Assembly: GCF_025751585.1 (NCBI RefSeq) | Contig: NZ_JAOWKX010000010.1 | Span: 1-64,000, forward strand | Source: Fluctibacter corallii | GTDB taxonomy: Bacteria; Pseudomonadota; Gammaproteobacteria; Enterobacterales; Alteromonadaceae | Direction of reading: 5' to 3' | DNA: 64,000 nt | Part shown: one piece after another, positions 17,577 to 25,849 of the stretch | Layout of the letters: every line of letters begins with the position of its first letter | Numbering within the stretch: position 1 is the stretch's first letter | The notes under the pieces: generated by a model | The model's input: only the letters and a program-made list of their open reading frames with translations | The model's database searches: none | What the model was told of the DNA's origin: nothing | Made by a program: the position numbers and the translations under genes

Positions 17577-18860
17577 ATGACACACATGCAGCAGAGCCGG
17601 AATATTGTTGTGATTCGATGGCTCACTTATTTGATGTTTATGATGTTTGCGATGACGTCTGATTCTGTGGGCGAAATCATCAAAGAAGTGAAGCGGGAAT
17701 TTGACGTTACCAATACTCAGGCAAGTTTGATGCATTCTTTTCCAATGCTTGGAATCGCCCTTTCTGGTCTGTTTTTGGGCTTTTTGGCCGACAAGTGGGG
17801 ACGAAAGAAAACCATTATTTTTGGTTTGTTTGTGTTCGCAAGTGCATGCTATGGGTTTATTTTCGACCACGTTTTCGTCACGTTGCTTTCATTGATGACC
17901 CTTTCTGGCATGGCAGTTGGAATATTTAAAACAGGCGCCCTTGCGTTGATTGGTGATATTTCGACCTCTACCAAACACCATACATCTACCATGAATGGAG
18001 CAGAAGCATTTTTTGGTGTGGGCGCGATTATTGGTCCTCTCATTGTCGCTTACTTAATAACTCAGGGTGTTGATTGGCAATGGCTTTACGTGTTGGCTGG
18101 TGGATTATGTACGCTACTGATTGTAATTGCATTGCTGATTGACTATCCCACGCATCAGGTAGATGCAAAGGTAACGAAGCGCATCTCGAGCACTTCTAGC
18201 TTTGCACTATTAAAAAATCCATATGCGATGGGCTTTTCGGTTGGTGCGTTTTTGTATGTTGCCGCTGAAAGTGCGATTTATGTCTGGATGCCTAGTTATC
18301 TGCTATGTGATGCATCTAGTGTTAATGCCGTATATCACTGCTACACAGAGGGTGTTTCACGAACCCTTGCTATTTATTCCGTCACCGCCTTTTTTATTTT
18401 GCGTGCATTAGGCCGATTTGTAGGTATTTGGATGATGCACCGTTTCAATTGGGCACTCGTGTTGATGTTATTCAGTATTGCCATTGTGCTTTGCTTTGTG
18501 GGCGGGCTGCTGGGGGGAAAGCAGGTAGCACTCTACTTGTTTCCCTTATCGGGCATTTTTATGTCGGTGATCTATCCAACGTTTAACTCTAAAGGAATCA
18601 GTTGTTTTCCAAAGCATGAGCATGGAACGGTTGCTGGCGTTATTTTATTTTTTACCGCAGCAGGTGCAGCGGCTGGCCCTCTCATTATGGGTATCGTAAG
18701 TGACTTTTTTGGTGGCGATGCCAAATACGGTTTTATTGTCGCTGCATTCTTTGCAACGATATTGAGTCTTGGACTGGTTTATAATTTCATAGTAAATCCG
18801 ACTGCTCGTAGGCTCGCTGTTATTGAGGCGCAGGAATATGGCGGACAGGAGAAAATATGA
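17577..18860 (+). CDS. MFS sugar permease (inner membrane)
   Basis: The 427-residue protein has the 12-helix major facilitator pattern with a long polar centre loop near residue 195. The signature FLADKWGRKKT follows helix 2. By position between the TonB receptor and the fructokinase it probably carries sucrose or a related sugar from periplasm to cytoplasm by proton symport. It begins 70 bases after the receptor; an inverted repeat, TGTTGAG (17508-17514) and CTCAACA (17535-17541), lies in that gap and could make operon expression uneven. Its stop overlaps the next start (ATGA), indicating coupling to the fructokinase. Confidence 0.85.
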   Translation: MTHMQQSRNIVVIRWLTYLMFMMFAMTSDSVGEIIKEVKREFDVTNTQASLMHSFPMLGIALSGLFLGFLADKWGRKKTIIFGLFVFASACYGFIFDHVFVTLLSLMTLSGMAVGIFKTGALALIGDISTSTKHHTSTMNGAEAFFGVGAIIGPLIVAYLITQGVDWQWLYVLAGGLCTLLIVIALLIDYPTHQVDAKVTKRISSTSSFALLKNPYAMGFSVGAFLYVAAESAIYVWMPSYLLCDASSVNAVYHCYTEGVSRTLAIYSVTAFFILRALGRFVGIWMMHRFNWALVLMLFSIAIVLCFVGGLLGGKQVALYLFPLSGIFMSVIYPTFNSKGISCFPKHEHGTVAGVILFFTAAGAAAGPLIMGIVSDFFGGDAKYGFIVAAFFATILSLGLVYNFIVNPTARRLAVIEAQEYGGQEKI

Positions 18861-19744
18861 TGCAATATTTTGGGGCAATTGAGGCGGGTGGGACAAAGTT
18901 TAATTGTGCCATATTTAATGACGCGCGCGAAATACTGGCCGCTTGCCGAATACCGACCACACACCCACAGACAACGTTGCATCAGGCAGCGGCGTTCTTT
19001 CAAACTTACAAGCATGACTACCCGCTTGCAGCACTTGGTATTGCGAGCTTTGGCCCCTTGGATCTCGACCCAAAATCTTCGGAGTATGGGTATATTACGC
19101 GCACGCCAAAGCCTGATTGGAGCCATACACCGTTGTTAGATTTTTTTAAGCAACAGTGTGGGTGTCCAATACGTATTGATACTGATGTGAATGGGGCGGC
19201 GTTGGCTGAATATCAATGGGGCGCTGCGCAACACACTGATGTAGCAGTCTATTTGACGATTGGGACAGGTGTGGGCGGCGGCATCATTATTAATGGTAAG
19301 CCGCTACATGGTTTGGTGCACCCTGAAATTGGTCACATGCTGGTTGATGCGCCACCAGACGTGGAGGGCGTGTGTCCGTTTCATGGAAATTGTGTTGAAG
19401 GCTTAGCGTCAGGATTCGCGTTAAACCATATTTGGCAGCAACCTGCTGAAACTCTGCCGATAGAGCATAAAGCGTGGCAAATTGAAGTGGGTGTCTTATC
19501 TCAACTTTGCCATAACTTGATGATGACGTTGAGCCCGCAAAAGATACTGATGGGAGGCGGCGTCATGGCAAAAACAGGTTTATTAGAACGTGTTCAGGCT
19601 GCAACAGACTCGTCTTTGGCGAAGTATATTTCGCTCCCTTCTCATCAACATATATCAGATATTATTTGCTCGCCTTACTTTGAGCAAGACGCAGGCTTAT
19701 ACGGCGGGTTTGCACTGGCGCAGTCAGCATTGGTAAATCTCTAG
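18857..19744 (+). CDS. ROK-family fructokinase
   Basis: The enzyme phosphorylates fructose to fructose 6-phosphate using ATP. The 295-residue protein starts with FGAIEAGGTKFNCAIF (phosphate-binding turn), has SFGPLDLDP, catalytic D110 in IDTDVNGAAL, TIGTGVGGGI, and the zinc cluster H160, C173, H176 and C179 (GVCPFHGNCVEG), all typical of Bacillus-type ROK fructokinases. It overlaps the MFS stop by four bases (ATGA), with CAGGAG upstream. It would use the fructose released by the amylosucrase-type enzyme, closing the sucrose pathway. Word copies at 19158 (Cys-Gly-Cys-Pro) and 19486 (Val-Gly-Val) are inside the gene. Its 3' end overlaps the convergent VOC gene by 21 bases. Confidence 0.9.
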   Translation: MMQYFGAIEAGGTKFNCAIFNDAREILAACRIPTTHPQTTLHQAAAFFQTYKHDYPLAALGIASFGPLDLDPKSSEYGYITRTPKPDWSHTPLLDFFKQQCGCPIRIDTDVNGAALAEYQWGAAQHTDVAVYLTIGTGVGGGIIINGKPLHGLVHPEIGHMLVDAPPDVEGVCPFHGNCVEGLASGFALNHIWQQPAETLPIEHKAWQIEVGVLSQLCHNLMMTLSPQKILMGGGVMAKTGLLERVQAATDSSLAKYISLPSHQHISDIICSPYFEQDAGLYGGFALAQSALVNL

Positions 19745-20152
19745 AGGGAGGCCATCCGGGTCACTAAAAAACGTAAATGCCTTTTGTGTTAATTCATCAA
19801 CGCGAACAGGCTCCACCGTTATTCCTTGTTGCTCTAAGTGAGATTTAGCGTGTTCAACATCCTTAACTGCAAATGCCAAATGTCTCAAGCCTTGAGCTTC
19901 AGGATAACTTGGGCGAGGCGGTGCGTCAGGAAAGGAAAAAAGCTCGATTTGGCTACCATCGGGTAATTGTAAGTCGAGCTTATAGGACTGCCTAGTTTCT
20001 CTGTAGGTTTCAGCTATTACACGCAATCCTAAAACTTCAGTATAAAAATGCTTACTTCGCGGATAGTTAGAGCAAATAATTGCCACGTGATGAATGCGTT
20101 CAAACACGGGTTCGTCCTTCAATTTATGGTGTACCGTTTGTCCAATCTGCAT
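19724..20152 (-). CDS. VOC-family (glyoxalase-like) protein, YaeR-like
   Basis: The 142-residue protein is a single vicinal-oxygen-chelate domain. HHVAIICSNYPRSKHFYTEVLGL begins the first beta-alpha-beta-beta-beta unit; QIELFSFPDAP, GLRHLAFAVKDV and FFSDPDGLPLEIYQ complete it. The metal-ligand pattern (His near the start, Glu in IELFSF, His in LRHLAF, Glu in LEIYQ) is intact. E. coli YaeR has the same blocks; its substrate is not firmly known. It carries about 15 extra N-terminal residues, so translation may begin later. It overlaps the fructokinase gene tail to tail. Confidence 0.85.
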   Translation of the reverse strand: MQIGQTVHHKLKDEPVFERIHHVAIICSNYPRSKHFYTEVLGLRVIAETYRETRQSYKLDLQLPDGSQIELFSFPDAPPRPSYPEAQGLRHLAFAVKDVEHAKSHLEQQGITVEPVRVDELTQKAFTFFSDPDGLPLEIYQC

Positions 20153-20351
20153 TTTAGATGACGGTAATACGGATATTCAACACTAGGAGTTGGTAGGGCA
20201 GAACAATTTACACAGTGGTAGAAAGAGAAACCAACCCTCAACATTGCGCTACTCATACGAGTAAGACCCTGAATCATTGAAATTTTCTGGCGCTTTTCGT
20301 TTAACTGTCTACGCTTATTTTAATAACGAAAACATTCATGGGACACATTCA

Positions 20352-21530
20352 ATGAAAAAAACTTATCTTCTGCCTATTGCAGTGTGTTCGCTGCTTAGCG
20401 CACCCAGTGCTTTAGCCGAGATTCGATTCAACGGTTTTGGCTCGTTCTATCTGGGTATAACAACCGATGATGATGAAACGCTGTATGGATACGATGATGA
20501 TATTTCGTCAAAGCCGAATTCACTTTTTGGCCTTCAAGCTACTGCCGATCTTATGGATGGATTGACCGCGACTGCGCAAATTGTTGCCAGAGGCGCGGAT
20601 GATTATGATGCAGAGTTTGAATGGGCTTACCTTACGTATGCCGTAAACGATCAACTCAGCGTGTCTGCGGGGCGTTTGCGTATACCATTTTTCAAATACT
20701 CTGAATACCTTGATGTGGGTTATGCATTTCCGTGGGCGCGCACACCCCGTGATGTATACGGTATCAACTTTAACAATATGGAAGGATTCAGAGCCAACTA
20801 CAATACCAACTTTGGTTATTGGGATGTTGAGCTTCAAGCTATTTATGGCGTGATTGACGAAGATATAGAATTTAATGGATTTATTTTACCCACAGAAGCA
20901 GAAGATTTAATGGGGGCCAGTATTAATGTCACGAGAGATTGGTTTTCTTTCCGGTTAGGATACTCTACGGCAGACATGACTCTCGCGACGTCCATTGATG
21001 CATTTGAACCCTTTTTTGCGTCTTTCAATCGTTTAGACATATTTAATGATATTCAAACTAAAGATGATCATGGGTACTTCGGAAATATCGGTTTCTTTAT
21101 TGATTACGAAGACTGGGTGGTCAATACAGAGTATGTTAATTATGGTATTCGAGGAAGTTTTGGAGAAGACACCAGTGCCTACTACGCTATGGTGGGGCGT
21201 CGTTTTGGCGAGATGATGATTAGTTATACTTACTCTGAGAATGAAAGGAATAATGACTACGACGTCGCTGATAGTATTCCGGCTGCGATACCGAACCCTA
21301 ATCCACCTTCTGTGCCCGTGTGTGGTGCTACTGCCGCATCATTTTTCAGAAATTGTGTGTTTATACAAGAAAGTGAAAACAGCACCCATAACGTGACCTT
21401 CCGTTGGAATTTCCATCCTGCGGCAAGTTTCACCATTGATTACACCAATCAAGAGTACGATAAGCTTGAAGGCATGCCTTCTGACGTTAGCAATAAGTTA
21501 GTGACGATGGGGATAGATTTGGTCTTCTAG
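20352..21530 (+). CDS. Outer-membrane porin-like beta-barrel protein of the sugar island
   Basis: I place the start at 20352, where MKKTYLLPIAVCSLLSAPSALA forms a clean signal peptide; the frame extends back to 20277 without value. The 392-residue protein consists of alternating beta strands (FNGFGSFYLGI, LTATAQIVARG, LSVSAGRLRIPFFKYSEY) and ends in TMGIDLVF with terminal Phe, like 16- to 18-strand general or sugar porins. GRLRIPFFKYSEYLDVGYAFPW resembles the first constriction region of porin-like proteins found beside alpha-glucan genes in Alteromonadales. It likely lets sugars diffuse into the periplasm. It is followed by a strong terminator and is convergent with the alpha-amylase. Confidence 0.75.
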   Translation: MKKTYLLPIAVCSLLSAPSALAEIRFNGFGSFYLGITTDDDETLYGYDDDISSKPNSLFGLQATADLMDGLTATAQIVARGADDYDAEFEWAYLTYAVNDQLSVSAGRLRIPFFKYSEYLDVGYAFPWARTPRDVYGINFNNMEGFRANYNTNFGYWDVELQAIYGVIDEDIEFNGFILPTEAEDLMGASINVTRDWFSFRLGYSTADMTLATSIDAFEPFFASFNRLDIFNDIQTKDDHGYFGNIGFFIDYEDWVVNTEYVNYGIRGSFGEDTSAYYAMVGRRFGEMMISYTYSENERNNDYDVADSIPAAIPNPNPPSVPVCGATAASFFRNCVFIQESENSTHNVTFRWNFHPAASFTIDYTNQEYDKLEGMPSDVSNKLVTMGIDLVF

Positions 21531-21556
21531 TTTTATAAAATAATCTTTAATACAAG

Positions 21557-21581
21557 AAAGGAGCGTTTATCGCTCCTTTTT
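21557..21581. terminator. Intrinsic terminator after the porin-like gene
   Basis: AAAGGAGCG (21557-21565), loop TTTAT, CGCTCCTTT (21571-21579) gives a perfect nine-base stem followed by Ts. The A-rich left flank means it can also work for the convergent alpha-amylase gene. Confidence 0.9.
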
Positions 21582-21600
21582 AATGGGATCTTGCAAACAC

Positions 21601-23721
21601 TTACAGAGTAAATGTATGTAGTTGACTGGCTCCTTCGCCGTTGGTTGCTTTTACCGTGATACGTTTCCCCTTAAGCGCGCGGTACTGTGCTTTACTGAGA
21701 ATCGCCTGGTATGGCGTGTGGTAATCAGTGACCAATGGTGCGGCATCTATATTATCGCCAGCAAACAATTCAAGACGCAAAATGCTCGGTGTATCGGTTA
21801 CTTTAGATGGCACTGTGAAAGGCAGTATCACCCTTGATGCTGTCTCTTCAACCTTCCCCATCTTTACAGATAAGTCAGTAATGATAGGGGCTTTGTCTGT
21901 GGCTTTGAGTAACGAATAAGACAACGGCGGCAGACTAACAAGCAAGACTGACTCTGTATGATTCACGTCCCCTTCGCCTGATAGTTGCTCATATCCTGCT
22001 GCATAAGCAGTAAGTTGCGCGGTTTGCTGTGCTGTTGTCGGATTAAATACAGCAAGCACCTCTTTTTGCTCATCTTCGTCAATTCGAGAAAACGCAAATA
22101 CGTCAGAGTTGTTGGTAACGTTACGATTTACCATTACACCGCGCCTTAGAGCAGGTTGAGATGCACGTATGTGAGCAAAGTAAGCAAGCGAGGTATAAAG
22201 CGGATGTGTGGTGTCAAAGTTATTATCAGCGGTGGTGGCTGAAGTGCCGAGTAAATTGTTGTCGTTGTAACTGGCAACGTGAGAGGGGAACATGTCTTCA
22301 CGAGCATCTACGTCATGAGCATCACCCGTAAACCCTTGTTCATCTCCATAGTACACAACGGGAATGCCGCGGGAGAAGTACATAAAGCCATGAGATACAA
22401 CACTACGTTTGAGCTTTTCGTCTTCAGAGGCATCAGGTGTTGCGCGGTTGATAAATAATCCTGGCCGCCCCATGTCGTGATTTCCCAAAAAGTTCATTAA
22501 TAGATCTGCGTTGCTATCAGCGTCACTGTAAAAATCGTCGTTGTTAATCAGCTTAGCGATGACATCAGTAGAGCTACCGCGATAAAATACCTCTGCTGCG
22601 GCATGTTGAAAGCCAAAGTCCAGCACGGAGGGAAGCGTACCTTCGGTTGTAAAGCTACTCAATACTTCTGCATTCCCGTCATACACTTCACCAAAAATAT
22701 GAAAATTAGGAATGCCTTGCGCCTGAGCATGCTCGACAATTTTGGGCGCAAAGTCTTTCCAAAAGCTCATATCTACATGTTTAACGGTATCAATTCTGAA
22801 CCCGTCGGGTTTGAATTCGGTGATCAGGTTCTGATAAATCTCGACCATGCCCGAAACAACGTTGGGATCCCGCGTATTTAAGTCATCAAGGCCAGCAAAA
22901 TCACCATTAATGGCGCTTTCACCTTGCCAGAAGCTGTCGCCTTGGTTGTTGTAATATTTCGGATCGTTAAGCCAAGCAGGATGTTTTACCTCTTTGAGGT
23001 GATCAGGAATAAATGGCGTGTAAGTATCGCCATTTGCTACGTCTTGCATCGATTTATATGGGCAAGTGTGCTCACCTTTAAACGTACCGTCGCTGTTGTG
23101 GCATTCTTGATAGCGAATAATGTCGGCAGTGTGGTTGGTGATGATATCAAAAAAGATTTTAATGTCTTTTTTGTGTGCAGCATGAATAAGAGATTTTAAG
23201 TCGTCGTTGGTACCAAAGTGAGGGTCGATTTCAGTGAAGTCGACAATCCAATAGCCGTGGTGTCCAAAGCCGCCTTCTTGCACTGCTTGATTACGTAAGA
23301 TTGGGGTCATCCAAATCGCGGTGATACCCATTCCTTTGAGGTAATCTAGTTTTTCTTCTAAGCCCTGCATGTCTCCACCATGAAAAGCCCATTTGGATGT
23401 CACATCAAGCCCGCCTTGGGATATAGCATGGGTTTTTGAACCGAGATCGTTGTCAGGATTGCCATTATTAAACCTGTCAGGCATAACAAAATAAAAATTT
23501 TCATCTCTGAGATCGCGGTGCAGATAGGTAAGGGTGTCTTTCTCTGATTCTGAACTGTGCGACGTATCTGGCGACGAGCATCCGCCTAGCATCAGAGCAG
23601 CTGCGAGCGATGCGCTTAATGCTGTGAGAGACGTTAGTCGTGAAACAAATCGGACACCCACTTTTTGGTTGGGTATCCGTATCAGGTTTTTTATTGTCAT
23701 TGTGTGGGTGTCCATGTTCAT
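21601..23721 (-). CDS. Lipid-anchored GH13 alpha-amylase
   Basis: The 706-residue protein hydrolyses alpha-1,4-glucans at the cell surface or in the periplasm. It has a lipoprotein signal with lipobox MLGGC (Cys48), then a GH13 barrel: FYFVMPDRFNNG, DIITNHTAD, GFRIDTVKHV (D311), FGEVYDG (E345) and FLGNHDMGR (D416), all three acidic catalytic residues present. A C-terminal beta domain and a further 80-residue beta region (PIITDLSVKMGKVEE onward) follow. The first 25 codons contain two copies of the dispersed word, so the true start may be Met1, Met3 or Met8; no clear Shine-Dalgarno decides. It would supply maltodextrins to the neighbouring uptake genes. Confidence 0.92.
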   Translation of the reverse strand: MNMDTHTMTIKNLIRIPNQKVGVRFVSRLTSLTALSASLAAALMLGGCSSPDTSHSSESEKDTLTYLHRDLRDENFYFVMPDRFNNGNPDNDLGSKTHAISQGGLDVTSKWAFHGGDMQGLEEKLDYLKGMGITAIWMTPILRNQAVQEGGFGHHGYWIVDFTEIDPHFGTNDDLKSLIHAAHKKDIKIFFDIITNHTADIIRYQECHNSDGTFKGEHTCPYKSMQDVANGDTYTPFIPDHLKEVKHPAWLNDPKYYNNQGDSFWQGESAINGDFAGLDDLNTRDPNVVSGMVEIYQNLITEFKPDGFRIDTVKHVDMSFWKDFAPKIVEHAQAQGIPNFHIFGEVYDGNAEVLSSFTTEGTLPSVLDFGFQHAAAEVFYRGSSTDVIAKLINNDDFYSDADSNADLLMNFLGNHDMGRPGLFINRATPDASEDEKLKRSVVSHGFMYFSRGIPVVYYGDEQGFTGDAHDVDAREDMFPSHVASYNDNNLLGTSATTADNNFDTTHPLYTSLAYFAHIRASQPALRRGVMVNRNVTNNSDVFAFSRIDEDEQKEVLAVFNPTTAQQTAQLTAYAAGYEQLSGEGDVNHTESVLLVSLPPLSYSLLKATDKAPIITDLSVKMGKVEETASRVILPFTVPSKVTDTPSILRLELFAGDNIDAAPLVTDYHTPYQAILSKAQYRALKGKRITVKATNGEGASQLHTFTL
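23651..23679. repeat. Inverted pair of the dispersed word inside the alpha-amylase signal-peptide region
   Basis: CGGACACCCA (23651-23660) and TGGGTATCCG (23670-23679) can pair with one mismatch around a nine-base loop. Further copies stand at 23704-23713, 23753-23761 and 23903-23911. Because the hairpin lies just after the start codons of the minus-strand alpha-amylase gene, it could affect translation initiation. Confidence 0.65.
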
Positions 23722-23767
23722 TTTTGAGGTTGTCGGTTATTCGAGTTGGCTATGGGTGTCTACATGT

Positions 23768-24739
23768 TTAGGGCAGTGCTTCGCCTCTGGCGGTTTCAAA
23801 CAATCTATACCAGTGCTCTCGTGTTAAATTAACGGATGTAGCAGCAACGCATGCTTTAATTCTAGCCAGATTTGTTGTGCCTAATACAGGCTGAATCTTC
23901 GATGGGTGTCTTAACAAAAAGGCTAATACAATGGCCTCCGGAGAGGTTTGATATTCTGCCGCCAGCTGGGCAACGTATTTTGCTGTTTGTTGAACAGATT
24001 CAGATTCATCTGCAACGTGCTTGCCTGTGAATAGACCCTGAGCGAGACTTCCCCATGATTGAACTTGCACGTTGTGCATTTGACAGTATTCAAGCGTGCC
24101 TGAGCTGAAATTAAGATCTTTACCTGCGGGGTTGCCCACCATTACGCCGTCTTCAAGCCATTGCCGTTGATGTAGGCTGATTTCAATTTGGTTAGCGACA
24201 ATAGGGGCATCAATCGCTCGCTGCAAATATTGAATTTGTGCACTATTCATATTAGATACACCGAGATGCTTAGCTTTGCCTGCACTGTGCAGTGCCTCGA
24301 ATGCTTCTGCGATTTCGTCGGGCTGCATTAATGGATCAGGGCGATGTAATAGCAATATATCCAAATAGTCAGTATGTAAGCGCTTTAGACTTTGCTCGAC
24401 GCTGTAAATGATCCAATCTTTAGATAAATCATAGCGTTTCGGTCCTTTATCATCATCAAAGCGAATTCCGCATTTTGACTGCAAAAAAAGGCTCTCACGC
24501 AGACTGGGTCTGGCTGCCAATATGTTACCAAACACTTGTTCCGCCTTGCCCAATGTATAAATGTCAGCATGATCAAACAGATTTATGCCGTTGTCTAAGG
24601 CGCAGTCAATAACTGCGTGGCCTTGCTTGATATGCTCATCAGTGATGGCAGACCTATCCCAGTTGCCGCCGAGGCCCATACAACCATATGCGAGCGTGCT
24701 CACATTTGGCAAATACGAAGACAAAGGTAGTGTGTGCAT
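23768..24739 (-). CDS. Aldo/keto reductase (YdhF-like)
   Basis: The 323-residue NADPH-dependent oxidoreductase has an (alpha/beta)8 barrel with the catalytic tetrad Asp and Tyr in FDHADIYTLG, Lys in LQSKCGI and His in LLLHRPDPL. It continues with GVSNMN and a late NADP-binding region LGTTNLARI. The family reduces carbonyls and sugar aldehydes; E. coli YdhF is the nearest well-known relative. It lies 46 bases upstream of the alpha-amylase gene on the same strand, so the two may be one operon. A TGGGTGTCT copy lies near the 3' end. Confidence 0.85.
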   Translation of the reverse strand: MHTLPLSSYLPNVSTLAYGCMGLGGNWDRSAITDEHIKQGHAVIDCALDNGINLFDHADIYTLGKAEQVFGNILAARPSLRESLFLQSKCGIRFDDDKGPKRYDLSKDWIIYSVEQSLKRLHTDYLDILLLHRPDPLMQPDEIAEAFEALHSAGKAKHLGVSNMNSAQIQYLQRAIDAPIVANQIEISLHQRQWLEDGVMVGNPAGKDLNFSSGTLEYCQMHNVQVQSWGSLAQGLFTGKHVADESESVQQTAKYVAQLAAEYQTSPEAIVLAFLLRHPSKIQPVLGTTNLARIKACVAATSVNLTREHWYRLFETARGEALP

Positions 24740-24813
24740 AAATGGCCCAAAAATAGAGAAGTATGGCTCTATTTTAGTGGCTCATCTAGAGGAATAAAGT
24801 GAATACGTATGCG

Positions 24814-24840
24814 TAGCGCCTGGCAAGGTGTCAGGCGCTA
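24814..24840. repeat. Perfect nine-base inverted repeat between aldo/keto reductase and cydB
   Basis: TAGCGCCTG (24814-24822) and CAGGCGCTA (24832-24840) form a stem with a nine-base loop just past the 3' end of cydB. It lacks a T-run but probably ends the gbsR-cydA-cydB transcript on the minus strand. Confidence 0.6.
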
Positions 24841-24850
24841 GTGGGTGGCC

Positions 24851-25849
24851 TTAATAGTAGTGTAAATCTGTCACCTTTCCCCAAAAAACCCGATAGGAGA
24901 AAAAGGTGTAGGCGGCAATACACGGGATCACCACGATGGCGCCCCACAAAATAAACATAAGGGATTCAGGTGCGCTTGCTGCTTCCCAAATAGTGACTTG
25001 CCCTAAAACGATATAGGGGTAAAAACTTAATGCCAAACCACTAAAACAACATATAAAGACAACAATTGTGATTAAGAAGGGCAACCAGCTGCCCCTGTCA
25101 TTCTCTAATGGTAAACGTGCAACTACTCTATCGTGTAAGAATACCAGCGAAAAGCTTAGAAAGGGGATCATCAGATATAAATACATCCAAGGTGGATTAA
25201 ACCAACGCTCGAAAACGTACTCGTTTATAAACGGATTAACAGTACAAACGGCAATGATGCCAACAAAGCAAATTCGTCCTGCCCATTTGGCCCATTGGAT
25301 GGCATTGGCTTGAAGCTCTCCTTCCGTTTTCATGATTAGCCAAGCTGCACCAATCATCACATAGGCCATTGTTACGCCCAACGCACTGAGGATGGCGAAC
25401 CCGTATGCCATCCAACTGTCGTCAAATCCCATTACGTACATACCGAGCATATAGCCTTGGCTGGTGGATGCGATAATTGAGCCGAGCTTAAACAATCTGT
25501 CCCAAAGGAGTCGACTGCCTTCGGCAGCTTTGGCCCGAAAATCGAAGGCAACACCGCGCAAAATCAAACCAATTAGCATGATCGTAGCAGGCAAGTAGAG
25601 TGCTTTAAGTATAATATTGTGGGCGGTGGGAAAAGCGATAAGCACTAAGCCCACAGCCAAAACGAGCCAGGTTTCGTTGGCGTCCCAAAATGGGCCGATA
25701 GACGCTATCATTTTATTTCTGTGGTTCAGATTGTCCATGGGTAACAAAATGCCGACACCCAAATCGTAACCATCTAAAATGGCGTACACTAGTACCGCTA
25801 ACGCTGTAAGCGCAGCAAAAATCAAAGGCAGATATTCTGGATTTATCAT
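24851..25849 (-). CDS. cydB: Cytochrome bd-type (cyanide-insensitive) quinol oxidase subunit II
   Basis: The 332-residue integral membrane protein has about eight helices and the family N-terminus YAILDGYDLGVGILLP; FWDANETWLVLAVG and FPTAHN follow. Together with subunit I it oxidises quinol and reduces oxygen to water in the inner membrane. Its length and the short partner subunit fit the CioB branch better than E. coli CydB. The start overlaps the stop of the subunit I gene by four bases. No small CydX-like frame was noticed downstream. Confidence 0.93.
   Translation of the reverse strand: MINPEYLPLIFAALTALAVLVYAILDGYDLGVGILLPMDNLNHRNKMIASIGPFWDANETWLVLAVGLVLIAFPTAHNIILKALYLPATIMLIGLILRGVAFDFRAKAAEGSRLLWDRLFKLGSIIASTSQGYMLGMYVMGFDDSWMAYGFAILSALGVTMAYVMIGAAWLIMKTEGELQANAIQWAKWAGRICFVGIIAVCTVNPFINEYVFERWFNPPWMYLYLMIPFLSFSLVFLHDRVVARLPLENDRGSWLPFLITIVVFICCFSGLALSFYPYIVLGQVTIWEAASAPESLMFILWGAIVVIPCIAAYTFFSYRVFWGKVTDLHYY

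Larger units (their letters stand above)
656..25762. repeat. Dispersed word AGTGGGTGTCY / RGACACCCACT, strongly over-represented
   Basis: The 8-mer TGGGTGTC or its complement GACACCCA starts at or near 656, 1278, 1675, 4402, 4482, 4866, 5147, 5275, 5365, 8087, 8149, 8261, 12587, 12640, 12678, 12855, 15535, 16941, 17006, 19158, 19486, 23652, 23704, 23753, 23903 and 25754, and only twice later (46459, 48115). Roughly 1.5 to 2 would be expected by base composition in 64 kb on both strands. Many copies extend to AAAGTGGGTGTCC or -T. Copies lie in coding DNA (as Val-Gly-Val, Asp-Thr-His/Gln or Cys-Gly-Cys-Pro codons) and between genes, some as inverted pairs. The positions were found by reading, so a few may have been missed. 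Confidence 0.85.
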
